NCBI GenBank assembly: GCA_964371055.1
Contig: CAYJLF010000018.1
Span: forward strand, 62,001 to 126,000
Direction: 5' to 3'
Origin: CAYJLF01 sp964371055
Lineage (GTDB): Bacteria; Eisenbacteria; RBG-16-71-46; CAIMUX01
DNA: 64,000 nucleotides
Part shown: positions 1 through 7,925 of the stretch, piece after piece
Layout of the letters: the number at the start of each line of letters is the position of its first letter
Position numbering within the stretch: the stretch's first letter is position 1
The notes under the pieces: generated by a model
Told to the model about the DNA's origin: nothing
Databases searched by the model: none
What the model saw: the letters and a program-made list of their open reading frames with translations, nothing else
Made by a program: the position numbers and the translations under genes

Positions 1-1
1 G

Positions 2-814
2 ATCGCCGTCCTGCGCTTCGATGACCGGGGCGTCGGCGGATCGGGCGGCAGCACGATGAACTCGACGACCGACGATGTGGCGGGCGACGCGCTGGCCGGT
101 GTCGCGTTCCTCCGCGGGCGCAGCGAGATCGATCCGAAGAGAGTCGGTGTCATCGGTCATAGCGAGGGCGGAGTGGTCGGGCCGCTAGCGGCCTCACGCT
201 CGGACGAAGTCGCCTTCGTCGTCATGATGGCAGGGACCGGCGTGACCGGCGCCGAGGTTGTACAGCGGCAGTCGATCGAGATCGACCGCGCGGCCGGACT
301 CGCCGAACCGGTGATCGCGATGCAGCGCGAGCTGCTCGGCCGCCTCTTCGAACTGGTGCGCGCGAAGGCCGACAGCGCCCAGGTGCATGCGGAGATGGGC
401 CGTCTGGCTGCACCTCACCTCGAGGCGGCGCCCGACTCGATCCGAACCGCGATGGAGACGGTGCGGGACGAGTGCCTGCAGGGGGCGAAGGCGATGGCCG
501 TGCCGTGGTTCCACTACTTCATGGACTACGATCCGCGGGTCGCGCTTCGCCAGGTCAAAGTGCCGGTGCTGGTCCTGAATGGCGAGAAGGATCTGCAGGT
601 CATCCCCGACCAGAACCTCCCGGAGATCGAGAAGGCGCTGGCGGAAGCCGGGAACGCTGATGTGACGGTCCGGCGGCTGCCGGGGCTCAATCACCTCTTC
701 CAGCCCGCGCAGACCGGCTCGCCGATGGAGTATGCCTCCATCGAGACCACCATCGACCCGAGCGTGCTGGAGCTGATCAGCGGGTGGATTCTGGAGAGGT
801 TCGGGGGGAGGTAG
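2..814 (+). CDS. alpha/beta hydrolase, 5'-truncated by window edge
   Basis: C-terminal part of a serine alpha/beta hydrolase. The frame is open from the first bases of the window and reads LRFDDRGVGGS before the first ATG at 56. That segment is the conserved oxyanion-side strand/turn of these hydrolases, so the true start lies upstream and the ATG at 56 is internal. The nucleophile elbow GHSEGG, an acid region VLVLNGEKD and a catalytic-His region GLNHLFQ follow in the expected order. The family includes dienelactone-hydrolase/acyl-peptidase-like esterases. The substrate cannot be told from sequence. A cap-like helical insert lies between the Ser and Asp motifs. Confidence 0.85.
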   Translation: MAVLRFDDRGVGGSGGSTMNSTTDDVAGDALAGVAFLRGRSEIDPKRVGVIGHSEGGVVGPLAASRSDEVAFVVMMAGTGVTGAEVVQRQSIEIDRAAGLAEPVIAMQRELLGRLFELVRAKADSAQVHAEMGRLAAPHLEAAPDSIRTAMETVRDECLQGAKAMAVPWFHYFMDYDPRVALRQVKVPVLVLNGEKDLQVIPDQNLPEIEKALAEAGNADVTVRRLPGLNHLFQPAQTGSPMEYASIETTIDPSVLELISGWILERFGGR

Positions 815-923
815 GGCGCGCGCCTGCGGTCGATCGCGATCGGTCAGTTGGCGTCGCAGGGTGCCCGCGGGCGAGCTGGCGGATCGTCCCTTTCCGACTG
901 AGCCGGGTCAGCACCATACCCTC

Positions 924-1000
924 CGCCGTCTGGCGGCGCTGGTCTCGTTCCCCCGCTCCCACAGCGTGCACCGGCCGTCGCGGCTGCGGTCTATCGTCGG
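924..1000 (+). mobile_element. IS91-type transposase fragment (short remnant)
   Basis: The 43 bases at 924-966 are identical to 13619-13661, inside a longer IS91-type transposase remnant, where they encode RRLAALVSFPRSHS (usual family form: LAALVPPPRxH). No other part of a transposase is readable here, so this is a scar. The rest of the intergenic stretch 815-1342 shows no gene I can support. Confidence 0.55.
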
Positions 1001-1342
1001 CGCGGCGGGTCTCCGCTGGTCCCCCGTGAGCCACGGTGGATGCATCGCCCGATCGGGCCTGCCAGGGATCTTCGACCTAGCGGACAGCGCGAGGTCTACC
1101 CAGGCGTGGCCGGCAGCCGACGAATCGAGCGAAACCGCGGCCGCTTCTCTCCCGGCGTGGCGGGGATTCGTTCCGCTGGGCAGGCGCGCGGCGTCCGGAA
1201 GTCACCGGAGTTGCTCCTGAGGAGGGGGTTATACTCCCACACGGCGGTTCGGGACCGGGGGCGAGGGCAACAGGGGCGTTAGAGACGAAGACCTGGACCC
1301 CTCGTCGAAACCCGCAGGTCCCGACCCGCCTGCCGCGCGCCG

Positions 1343-2914
1343 TCACGGCATCCGAAGCACCCAGATGTCCTCGATGTTGCTCATCCTCCGGGTCAGGCTG
1401 ATCGCCCGGCCGTCGGGTGACCAGGACGGTACGTACTCGTCGTCCGAACTGGTCGTCAGCCGAACCGGGTTCTCGCCCGTCGAAGACATGACCCAGATGT
1501 CTCTGTTGCCGGCCTGGTTCGACGAGAAGGCGATCCGCGAGCCGTCCGGGGACCACTCCGGCCCGGTCTCGGTCGCAGGCGTGTCGGTCACCTGCTCCGG
1601 CGCACCGCCGCTCGCCGCAACCACCCAGACGTCCTTGTTCCGTGCATTTGACGAAAACAGGATCCGCGATCCGTCGGATGACCACGACGGGAACAGACCG
1701 CTGACATCCGCGCTCACAAGGAGCTCGGGTGCCCCGCCGGTTGCGGATACTGTGTAGATCTCGCCGACGAAGTCACCGATGTCCCCCACCACGACGTGAT
1801 AGGCGATACGGCTTCCGTCGGGTGACCACGAAGGGGAACCCACGCTGTGCTCCCCATGGCTTGCCAACACGGTCGATTCCGCTTCGGGAAGGGCATCCAC
1901 GATGGAGAGTTCCTGGAAGGTGAAGCCGTCTCGGAACGACACAAACGCCAACCTGCGCCCGTCCGGCGACCAGGCGGGCTGAGACGCTCCCTCGCCGTTC
2001 GTCAACTGCGCTGGAACGCCGCCGCCCGCGTCGACCAGGTAGAGCTGCCAACGTGGCGGAATCCCGGAGGCGCTTGCGAAGGCGATCGTCTGACCGTCAG
2101 GCGACCAGACAGAGTGGCTCGCCCCGGGGGATCGCGTGCTGTGCGTCAGCCGGAAGAGCGAGGCTGCCGGGGTCGACTCCCGCACCACGTTGGACAGCTC
2201 AGACCAGCCGCCCCCTTCGTCGCTGGCGCGAAGTGCGAAGAAGTAGTCGACGCCGGGCGTCAGTCCGGCGACGGTGCAGTGCTCCGTGTTCCCCGGCGTT
2301 GCCGGCACCGGCAGGTCGGTGGCCCGGAACGCCTGGTCCCAGGTGGCCGGCGTGATGAGGGCCGGAGAGAACCGCAGGTCGTAGGCCGTCGCCCTAACGG
2401 CCGTCCCCACATCGCCGGGCGCCGTCCAGGTCAGCGTGATGCTGGTCACGCTGGCCGATTCAACGCCCAGATCCGTCACCCGCAGCGGCGGGGTCGGGGG
2501 CACGACCACGGCGTTCGCCACATTCGAGAGCCCTGACCAGTTCGGTACCTCGTCCGCGGTCCTTGTGGCGAAGTACCACGTCCCGCCCCTGAGCCCAGTG
2601 ACCGTGAAGCTCTCGCCTTGCCCGGATGGCTTCGGGACCGGCGGCGAAGTCGCGACGCTCGCAGAGTCCCAGCTCGCTTCGGTGATCGGCCTCGGCGCAT
2701 AGCGGAGGTCGTAACGGGACGCCCGGCCGAAGCTCCCGTCGTCGCCCGGGGCGGTCCAGGTCAGATCCGCGGCCCCCGGTTCGCTGCTCTCTGCGGCCAG
2801 GTCCGTGACCGCTGCCGGCGAGAGCGTGTCTCCCGTCGGTCCCGTTCCGGCGTCGTTGCCGCACGCGGGCAGCAGAGTCGCAAGAGCCACCAACAAGATG
2901 GCTGGGCGCTGCAT
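1343..2914 (-). CDS. lipoprotein with two FN3 domains and a TolB/PD40-like beta-propeller
   Basis: 523 residues. The N-terminus is a lipoprotein signal with lipobox LLPAC, so the protein is probably anchored in a membrane facing the periplasm or outside. Two fibronectin type III-like domains follow (about residues 35-130 and 140-240; repeats of DLxxE, LTWTAPGD, YDLR, and YFALRxxDE or YFATRxxDE). The remainder (about 260-520) contains six WSPDG or WSSDG repeats with RIAFxS strands, the signature of WD40-like PD40/TolB propellers. Such proteins usually bind partners or ligands and are not enzymes. The start is supported by GAGGAGAGG upstream of the ATG. No operon partner; the next gene upstream is decayed. 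Confidence 0.8.
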   Translation of the reverse strand: MQRPAILLVALATLLPACGNDAGTGPTGDTLSPAAVTDLAAESSEPGAADLTWTAPGDDGSFGRASRYDLRYAPRPITEASWDSASVATSPPVPKPSGQGESFTVTGLRGGTWYFATRTADEVPNWSGLSNVANAVVVPPTPPLRVTDLGVESASVTSITLTWTAPGDVGTAVRATAYDLRFSPALITPATWDQAFRATDLPVPATPGNTEHCTVAGLTPGVDYFFALRASDEGGGWSELSNVVRESTPAASLFRLTHSTRSPGASHSVWSPDGQTIAFASASGIPPRWQLYLVDAGGGVPAQLTNGEGASQPAWSPDGRRLAFVSFRDGFTFQELSIVDALPEAESTVLASHGEHSVGSPSWSPDGSRIAYHVVVGDIGDFVGEIYTVSATGGAPELLVSADVSGLFPSWSSDGSRILFSSNARNKDVWVVAASGGAPEQVTDTPATETGPEWSPDGSRIAFSSNQAGNRDIWVMSSTGENPVRLTTSSDDEYVPSWSPDGRAISLTRRMSNIEDIWVLRMP

Positions 2915-3070
2915 CGGAAAACCTCTCCTCCCGGTCGTCCTGCCGCCGAGGACGACAGGAATCTACTCCTCGATTCGTCCGTACTTCCAGTGGACGGAGA
3001 GGTCCTGGCGGGGATTCACTGGCTTCCCGCAAGGCCACCCCCCCCGTCCACCTGTTGCCCCTAGCACACG

Positions 3071-3322
3071 CTAAGGACCGGCAGGACACTCGAAGCAGTA
3101 CTGCTCATAGAGCAGACAGTCTTCCTTGTTGTGGACGATGATCCCGTCAGCCACATAGGTACCTGCCGCGCTGGCTAGAGCGATTCTGGCACCAGAGCCC
3201 GTGCCCTGACACCAGGCATAGTCGGCTGCCACACCGTACTGATCATCTTGATCATACTCGTGTCGGAGGTACCACTGGTTACCGTATAGGTCTTCTCCGC
3301 TCCCGTAGTATCCACAACCCTT
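3071..3322 (-). pseudogene. orphan C-terminal fragment resembling a Hint (intein-like) domain
   Basis: The minus strand is open from 3322 to the TAG at 3071-3073 with no start codon in context. The frame is closed upstream by TGA at 3323-3325. The peptide is Tyr/Cys-rich and contains GTYVADGIIVHNK, which closely resembles the C-terminal edge of Hint/intein folds (…xVHN). It is followed by a short Cys-rich tail. I could not find the N-terminal CxxxxT/TxxH half in any frame upstream, so this is most likely the remaining end of a deleted gene. Could be chance; no search was possible. Confidence 0.45.
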
Positions 3323-3325
3323 TCA

Positions 3326-3745
3326 GTCCTCGTACATGGTGGCCGGAGCATCCTGGAAGGCCGCGCCAACAGCTGGTATAGAACGGAGAATCCGGCAGGC
3401 GGACTCGGACGACACGCCTGGGGAAAGGGTCGCGATTGCCGTGGTTGCGAATCGGCGTGGTACCGGGTCAGCGTAGTCAGTCGGTGACTTAATGGGCTGG
3501 CCGGGACGCTGAAGGGGGGACAGCCTACTGATGCCGAGCTGACGGAGACGGCGCAGGAGAGTGAGATCACCTCGAAGCGAATCGATGGGAAGCCCACCTC
3601 GAGGACGCGATGGGAAGACGAGATCTTCCTCTGTCGCTGGTAGGATAGCGATGGTCCGGCAGGAGTCGTGCCGACTCGGTGGAAGCTCTCGATCAAGGAT
3701 GAGGGGGATCGAGGCGAGTTCGACTCCTTCTGCATCGAGAAGCCG
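3326..3745. other. intergenic stretch without a supportable gene
   Basis: No confident gene. The plus strand reads protein-like from about 3350 to 3780 in one frame (segments such as NSWYRTENPAGG and WKLSIKDEGDRGEFDSF), but it carries a TGA near 3488 and a TAG near 3640 and has no start. It may be a decayed coding region. A 206-codon open frame on the minus strand across the same bases is Ser/Arg/Pro-rich and looks like a shadow. Confidence 0.4.
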
Positions 3746-4687
3746 CTAGGCGCACTCCTCGGTCGAACTCGGAATCGCAGCCGTAAACGTCGCAATCAGG
3801 GAATTGTCGGTAGTTCGCATAACGCTGCCGGGGATTGGAGATGAGCGTGGCAGAATCAGTTGAGTTCGCGAGACGCTACGGCTGGCTCGACCGATGAGTA
3901 GCGTGGAGTGGAGCTGTTGATGCGGGTTCAACGCTTGAGGAAGTACAAGCCAGTCGCTATCAAGAGATCCGTCGGCGGGGGAAGGGCCGCATGGCAATGG
4001 TGAGCAGGTACCGCCGTAGGGCACTCCAGCTTGCTGTAAGCAGGTCTCGGTGGGCACAACGATGCACTGACCGGCTGTGAGACAGCAAGCACCGGAGGCT
4101 CCAGGACATGGAGCCAAGCCCGGCCTGCCGAAGCCTATGGCGCCAAGACCGAGAATCGTGTCGGGCACGGGAGGAACGGAGTCGTCGACAAACTGGGCAC
4201 CGTGCACGGGATGATAGTTGAGCTGCCACTTGCCGGAGTAGGAGTAGCCGCCGAGCCAGTAGCACTCGGTCACAGTTCCCGTCTTGGTCTGGCCGAAGCT
4301 CAGGCCTACCGCGCCCCCGGACGTGGTCGGCCAGCCGTCCTGCGAAATCTCGAAGTCGGCGCCCGGATCGATCAGCCCGCCCGCGAGAACATACACCTCG
4401 GCACCGAAGGTGGCTCCGAATGCCGTCGCTTTCAGGCGTGGCGAGGCGTTCTCGGGGAAAGCGGCCAGGACCTTCCAGACGTAGCCCGTGCCCCCGGTTG
4501 GAATCCCGGTTGGCAGCTCGGCGTCGATGTCATCGCAGGCTGGAACCGGCGAGAGATACGTCGATGAGTCCGAGGTGTAGAGCAACCCAAAGTCGTGTAC
4601 GAGCAGGACGCCACCGTCGTTCGGGCCCGCGAGCACGACGCCCGGCGTGAGGATAGCGGCCAGGCAGAGCACGATCCACTTGCACAT
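3746..4687 (-). CDS. secreted protein of unknown function, Cys-rich near C-terminus
   Basis: 313 residues with a clear signal peptide (cleavage near VLAGPND). The N-terminal 170 residues are related to the broken gene at 17946-19528: both have LAGPN[DE]GGxLxVH, then a W/F-rich strand region, PRLKA, DxRW or DGWP, GAxFVDDxVPP and a LGFG/IGFGxxG segment. They are therefore a paralogous pair of a family I cannot name. A Cys-rich motif (GACCLTAGQC…TCSPLPC) follows, of a type seen in secreted proteins of uncultured FCB/planctomycete genomes. The last 85 residues have a different composition and may be out of the ancestral frame. GGAGG precedes the ATG. Confidence 0.6.
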   Translation of the reverse strand: MCKWIVLCLAAILTPGVVLAGPNDGGVLLVHDFGLLYTSDSSTYLSPVPACDDIDAELPTGIPTGGTGYVWKVLAAFPENASPRLKATAFGATFGAEVYVLAGGLIDPGADFEISQDGWPTTSGGAVGLSFGQTKTGTVTECYWLGGYSYSGKWQLNYHPVHGAQFVDDSVPPVPDTILGLGAIGFGRPGLAPCPGASGACCLTAGQCIVVPTETCLQQAGVPYGGTCSPLPCGPSPADGSLDSDWLVLPQALNPHQQLHSTLLIGRASRSVSRTQLILPRSSPIPGSVMRTTDNSLIATFTAAIPSSTEECA

Positions 4688-4804
4688 GTTTGCCTCCGAC
4701 GGTTGGAAACTGCGCCGAGGCGGTCCGGGTGGCCGCAGGCAGAATCGCCTGATCGGGTTCTGAACTCGGGGGAGTGAGATACGAGCACGCCGATGACCGA
4801 TAAT

Positions 4805-4828
4805 GGCCGATAAGACAGTTTATCGGCC
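4805..4828. repeat. perfect 9-bp inverted repeat
   Basis: GGCCGATAA (4805-4813) and TTATCGGCC (4820-4828) form a 9-bp stem with a 6-base loop between the start of the secreted-protein gene and a transposase remnant. It could be a terminator of a lost element, an operator, or an element end. There is no U-tract on either strand. Confidence 0.45.
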
Positions 4829-5199
4829 TTCCCGCCTCCGCCGGTAGTCGGGTCCCGCCTTCCCGGACATCACGCCTGCGATTCTGACGGGGAGGGACCG
4901 CACGACAAGCCGCAGAACGCACCGCGAAGCGGGCCTCCGGCATCCGGCACTCCCGTCCGGATGGGCGAAACCACCGAACTCCCGTGGAAGGCGCTGATCC
5001 GGGGCGTGGTTCGCCCCTCCATCCCGTTGGGAGATTCCGGGGCGGTCGTGAAGAGGGAGCCCTCTGCGTTCCGGGACACGGCGCGGAGTGCCGCGCCGAT
5101 CTCACGGCGGAGGTCGGGGGAGGGGCGCACCCGGGACTCTGTCTGCCTCGTCGCTCCCGTCGGCAGGCCCGGTCTCCGCCTCCTCCAGCGCGAATCCCA
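4829..5199. other. intergenic stretch, no gene seen
   Basis: GC-rich sequence downstream (minus sense) of the transposase remnant. Short open frames on both strands have Arg/Pro/Ser-rich composition and no ribosome-binding site. I see nothing supportable here. Confidence 0.5.
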
Positions 5200-5650
5200 T
5201 CTCCGGGGCCGGGCAGCTCGCGACCGCGAGGGTCGGGGCGACGGTGGGCAGCCCGAGATGGCGGAGGATCTTCTGCACGACCTCGGGGTCGGAGAGGAAA
5301 GCGAGCACGGCCATCGGCACTCTCAGTTCACGCGTCGAACAGCGCGGACAGGCCAAGGCGTCCACCGATAGTACTCGGCGCGGCAGGTTCGCCCAGGAGA
5401 CACCCGGGAGGTGAGTCGCACGGCCGGGCTCTCTTCTTTCCGTTCTCGCACCGGCGGCGTCGCACCCCGGGGCAGCCGCCGCGGTCACGACAACCACGCC
5501 GGTGGATGCCTCCGGCTTCACGCCGGCCACGACTGGGGTTCCCATCACGAGAGGCGGCTCCTCTGCCGCCATGCATCGCGACGGCGGTGGAGTCGGCAGG
5601 AGCCTCCGCCACCAACCGCGGTTGGCGAAGACACAGTGGGGCAAACCGCA
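5200..5650 (-). mobile_element. IS91-type transposase C-terminal remnant
   Basis: The minus strand reads HCVFANRGWW (about 5640-5611), then RRVLSVDALACPRC (about 5400-5350), then FLSDPEVVQKILRHLGLP (about 5300-5249). This order and wording are the C-terminal third of IS91-family (Y2) transposases: a GVxAxNxxxR segment, a Cys knuckle, then ITDPxxVxxILxHLGLP. A related copy lies at 13547-13939. The catalytic Tyr region and N-terminus are absent, and the intervening sequence is scrambled, so the element is dead. No gene is seen at 5651-5904. Confidence 0.7.
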
Positions 5651-5904
5651 AGATCGAGAACACGGATGGAACATTCGAAGAGGACAGGGGTGAAGCTTGG
5701 ACTGTCTTGAGGGAGAGTCCCCCGTCTTTCCGCTCCGTTTACCGCTCACCGGGGGAGTCCCGTCCTTGGAGCTTTCCGATGCCGTCGGCGGCGTCCCCGG
5801 TTTCGCATCCCATGCGCCGCTCACAAAGATCGCCCCAGCGGATGTACGGTCGCTTTCCGCTGACGAACCGCCGTCCTCCCCGTTACCACGAGCCGGAAGA
5901 CGGA

Positions 5905-5937
5905 GGAGGCGACTTCCTCGAGAAGAAGATCGCCTCC
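5905..5937 (-). terminator. hairpin downstream of the lectin-like gene
   Basis: GGAGGCGA (5905-5912) pairs with TCGCCTCC (5930-5937): 8 bp with a 17-base loop, 34 bases past the stop of the gene at 5971. It lacks a clear U-tract, so a terminator role is inferred from position. Confidence 0.35.
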
Positions 5938-5970
5938 TCACACTCACTGCAGACTGATGACTCTCCTAAT

Positions 5971-6726
5971 CTAACGTAGACGAAGCGTCTTCTGTGCCGT
6001 CACCTGACCGCCACACTCGATGCGATAGAAGTAGGTTCCGCTCGGCACGGTGCTGCCGCGATCATCGCATCCGTCCCATGTGACCCGGTAATCTCCCGGA
6101 TCCACCGTACCGTTCACGAGCGTGCGTACGAGGGCACCTTCGACATCGAAGACGCGGAGCGTCACGTCCCCGCGGGCCGGGATCGTGTAGTAGATTCCGG
6201 TCGTCCGGCTGAACGGGTTTGGGGCGCCCTTCAGGCCGACGCGGAGCGAGGCGTTGGGCTCCGGGGCGGCGGAGCTAGGATCAAGATTCAGCCAAATGGA
6301 GGCGCAGTAGCTGCCGAGATTGTCGGGGTAGTAGGAGTCGTTGATGGCGAGATAAAGCCGTCCCTCCGCGGACTGGACGCGACCGTACATCTCGCCCACA
6401 GCGAACCAAGTGCCGTTCTCCCCGATTCTCCCCACCAGGCAGTTGAAAGGGGCACCGATGACGGGTCCACTGATGTCGCTGATGCTTCCGGAAGGACTGG
6501 TGATTCCGAACGGACTCGGGTCATCCGAGCCCCAGCTCACCACGCCGTTGGCGAGAATGCGTAGGATCGACCCGCCCGGAACGGTGATGCCGGTATCGAC
6601 CGGGTTCAGGATGTCGGTGTCGCCGGGAACGAACAGCGTCGTGTCAGGATAGGACCAGGGATCTCCGAGGGAGACCGCCGGTACGAGAAGGCACAGCAAC
6701 ACCAAAGGAAACATGAAGCTCTTCAT
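5971..6726 (-). CDS. secreted LecA (PA-IL)-like lectin-domain protein with FlgD-like C-terminal domain
   Basis: 251 residues. A signal peptide ends near VSLGD. The next roughly 130 residues resemble the galactophilic PA-IL/LecA fold: a GGSILRILANGVVSWG strand pair, a central FNCLVGRIG strand, and LYLAINDSYYPDNLGS, the position of the Asn/Asp ligands in that family. The last 80 residues (APNPF…LRVFDVEG…VTWDGCDDRG…PSGTYFYRI…KTLRLR) are a FlgD-like/T9SS-type C-terminal domain used by this lineage on exported proteins. So it is probably an exported or cell-surface sugar-binding protein. AGGAGGG precedes the ATG at 6726; the longer open frame upstream is not coding-like. Lectin assignment is by pattern only. 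Confidence 0.75.
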   Translation of the reverse strand: MKSFMFPLVLLCLLVPAVSLGDPWSYPDTTLFVPGDTDILNPVDTGITVPGGSILRILANGVVSWGSDDPSPFGITSPSGSISDISGPVIGAPFNCLVGRIGENGTWFAVGEMYGRVQSAEGRLYLAINDSYYPDNLGSYCASIWLNLDPSSAAPEPNASLRVGLKGAPNPFSRTTGIYYTIPARGDVTLRVFDVEGALVRTLVNGTVDPGDYRVTWDGCDDRGSTVPSGTYFYRIECGGQVTAQKTLRLR

Positions 6727-7111
6727 GCGGACAGCCCTCCTGTCTAGTCGTGGTTCATTCACGAACTCGTCCCGCACCGATCTGAGTGTCAGAACGCGCG
6801 GTTCTCGTTGAAGCCGAACCGTGTCGGCGTGAGCTTCCTGCGCCGGCGGACTCTCCCGGTCCACATCGACAACGAACATCCGGTGCGGTTCCGTTGCCGC
6901 CCTTGCCGCGAACGGTGCCGCGTCAGCCCTGCACAGGAGTCACCCATGCCACGTCGGCCTCCCCGCCCTTCGATCCATAACCGGCGTGCCAGCCAGCCCG
7001 CAGGCAGGATGCAGGTCAGCTCTCCTCCGCGATCGCGCGAAGTGGCGGCCGGCCGTGCGTTCAGCCCACGGATCAACCGGCCGCCGCCGGAGTGTTCCAG
7101 CTCTGCCGCGT
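6727..7111. other. intergenic stretch, no gene seen
   Basis: Separates the lectin-like gene from the response regulator, both on the minus strand. Open frames here are antisense or shadow-like. The promoter of the lectin-like gene should lie here, but no convincing -35/-10 pair is visible. Confidence 0.4.
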
Positions 7112-7564
7112 TCACTCGGAGCCGCTGCGCGAACGACCATGTTCGTTTCCGAATGCCGGCGTTCGGGCCCGACTCAAGGCCGTCAGGGCTCTGGCCAGCT
7201 CGCTCACTTCCGGCGGCTTCCCGAAACACGCGTTCACCCTCTGCTGCCCCAGCTCCTGCCGCAGCTCCGGCGTCAACTGACCCGAGACCACGATCACCGG
7301 CAGGTCCGGGGCCAGCCTTTCCCGCACCAAACGCAGGAACGCTATCCCTTCGAGCCCACCGGTCTGGGCAAAGAAGGTGGGCAGATCGAGGTCCAGCCAG
7401 AGCAGGTCGGGCAGGCCGCGCAACAGCGACGCCGCAGCTGCCGTGGTGGTGGAAACTCGCTCGATGTTGACGATCCCATCGAGGACTGCCAGCAGGTCAG
7501 CCGCGAACTCCAGATCGTCCTCCACCATGAGCACGGTAGGCCGCGCCGACCTCTTCATGGCCAT
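7112..7564 (-). CDS. single-domain response regulator (receiver)
   Basis: 150 residues, receiver domain only. Acidic pair EDD at 15-17, phosphoacceptor Asp58 in LLWLDLDLP, a VVSG switch segment (Ser/Thr position) and Lys in the FGKP loop near 117. No output domain follows; the last 15 residues are a basic/Ser-rich tail. AGAGGAGG lies before the ATG. It is the last gene of a minus-strand run with an NtrC-type regulator and a histidine kinase upstream, so it is probably phosphorylated by that kinase (inference from position). It may act as a phosphate sink or act by protein contacts. Confidence 0.85.
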   Translation of the reverse strand: MAMKRSARPTVLMVEDDLEFAADLLAVLDGIVNIERVSTTTAAAASLLRGLPDLLWLDLDLPTFFAQTGGLEGIAFLRLVRERLAPDLPVIVVSGQLTPELRQELGQQRVNACFGKPPEVSELARALTALSRARTPAFGNEHGRSRSGSE

Positions 7565-7925
7565 CGCCCGCCTCCTCTGGTTCTGCCACTCGTCTGCCCT
7601 CCCTCGCCCCGTCCTCGGGGCAGGCGCCGGACGATCGTGTCCGCTCGCACTTCGACGATTCCTGCAGGGAACCCGGCTCCTGCCCGGGTGCTGCTGGCAG
7701 ACGGTGTGCCATCGAAAGTCTCCAGCGGCGATCGCTCCTGAGCGCGGAAGCGATCCGTGAACGGATTGCCCGAGGCCAGGCTAGGACCTCGACGGCGCCG
7801 GGCGGGCATCAACGCTCTTGACGGACGCCATCGACAGGGCCTCCGGAGGGAACACGCTTGTTCCGCAGCCAACATGTCTGATCGACGGGTGTCGTGTGGC
7901 AGGGGAGGGGATCGAGAGGAACGAG
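7565..7925 (-). other. gap between two regulator genes; possible small ORF overlapping the next start
   Basis: A 106-codon minus-strand frame (7875-7555) ends with TGA overlapping the ATGGCCATGA start of the receiver gene, which would suit translational coupling. However, its N-terminus is Arg/Pro-rich, no ribosome-binding site precedes it, and no family is recognised. I do not call it a gene. Confidence 0.25.

Noticed and set aside
3175..3795. 206-codon minus-strand open frame
   Set aside because: Ser/Arg/Pro-rich, TTG start, no ribosome-binding site, and it overlaps the better-supported 3746-4687 gene and the Hint-like fragment.
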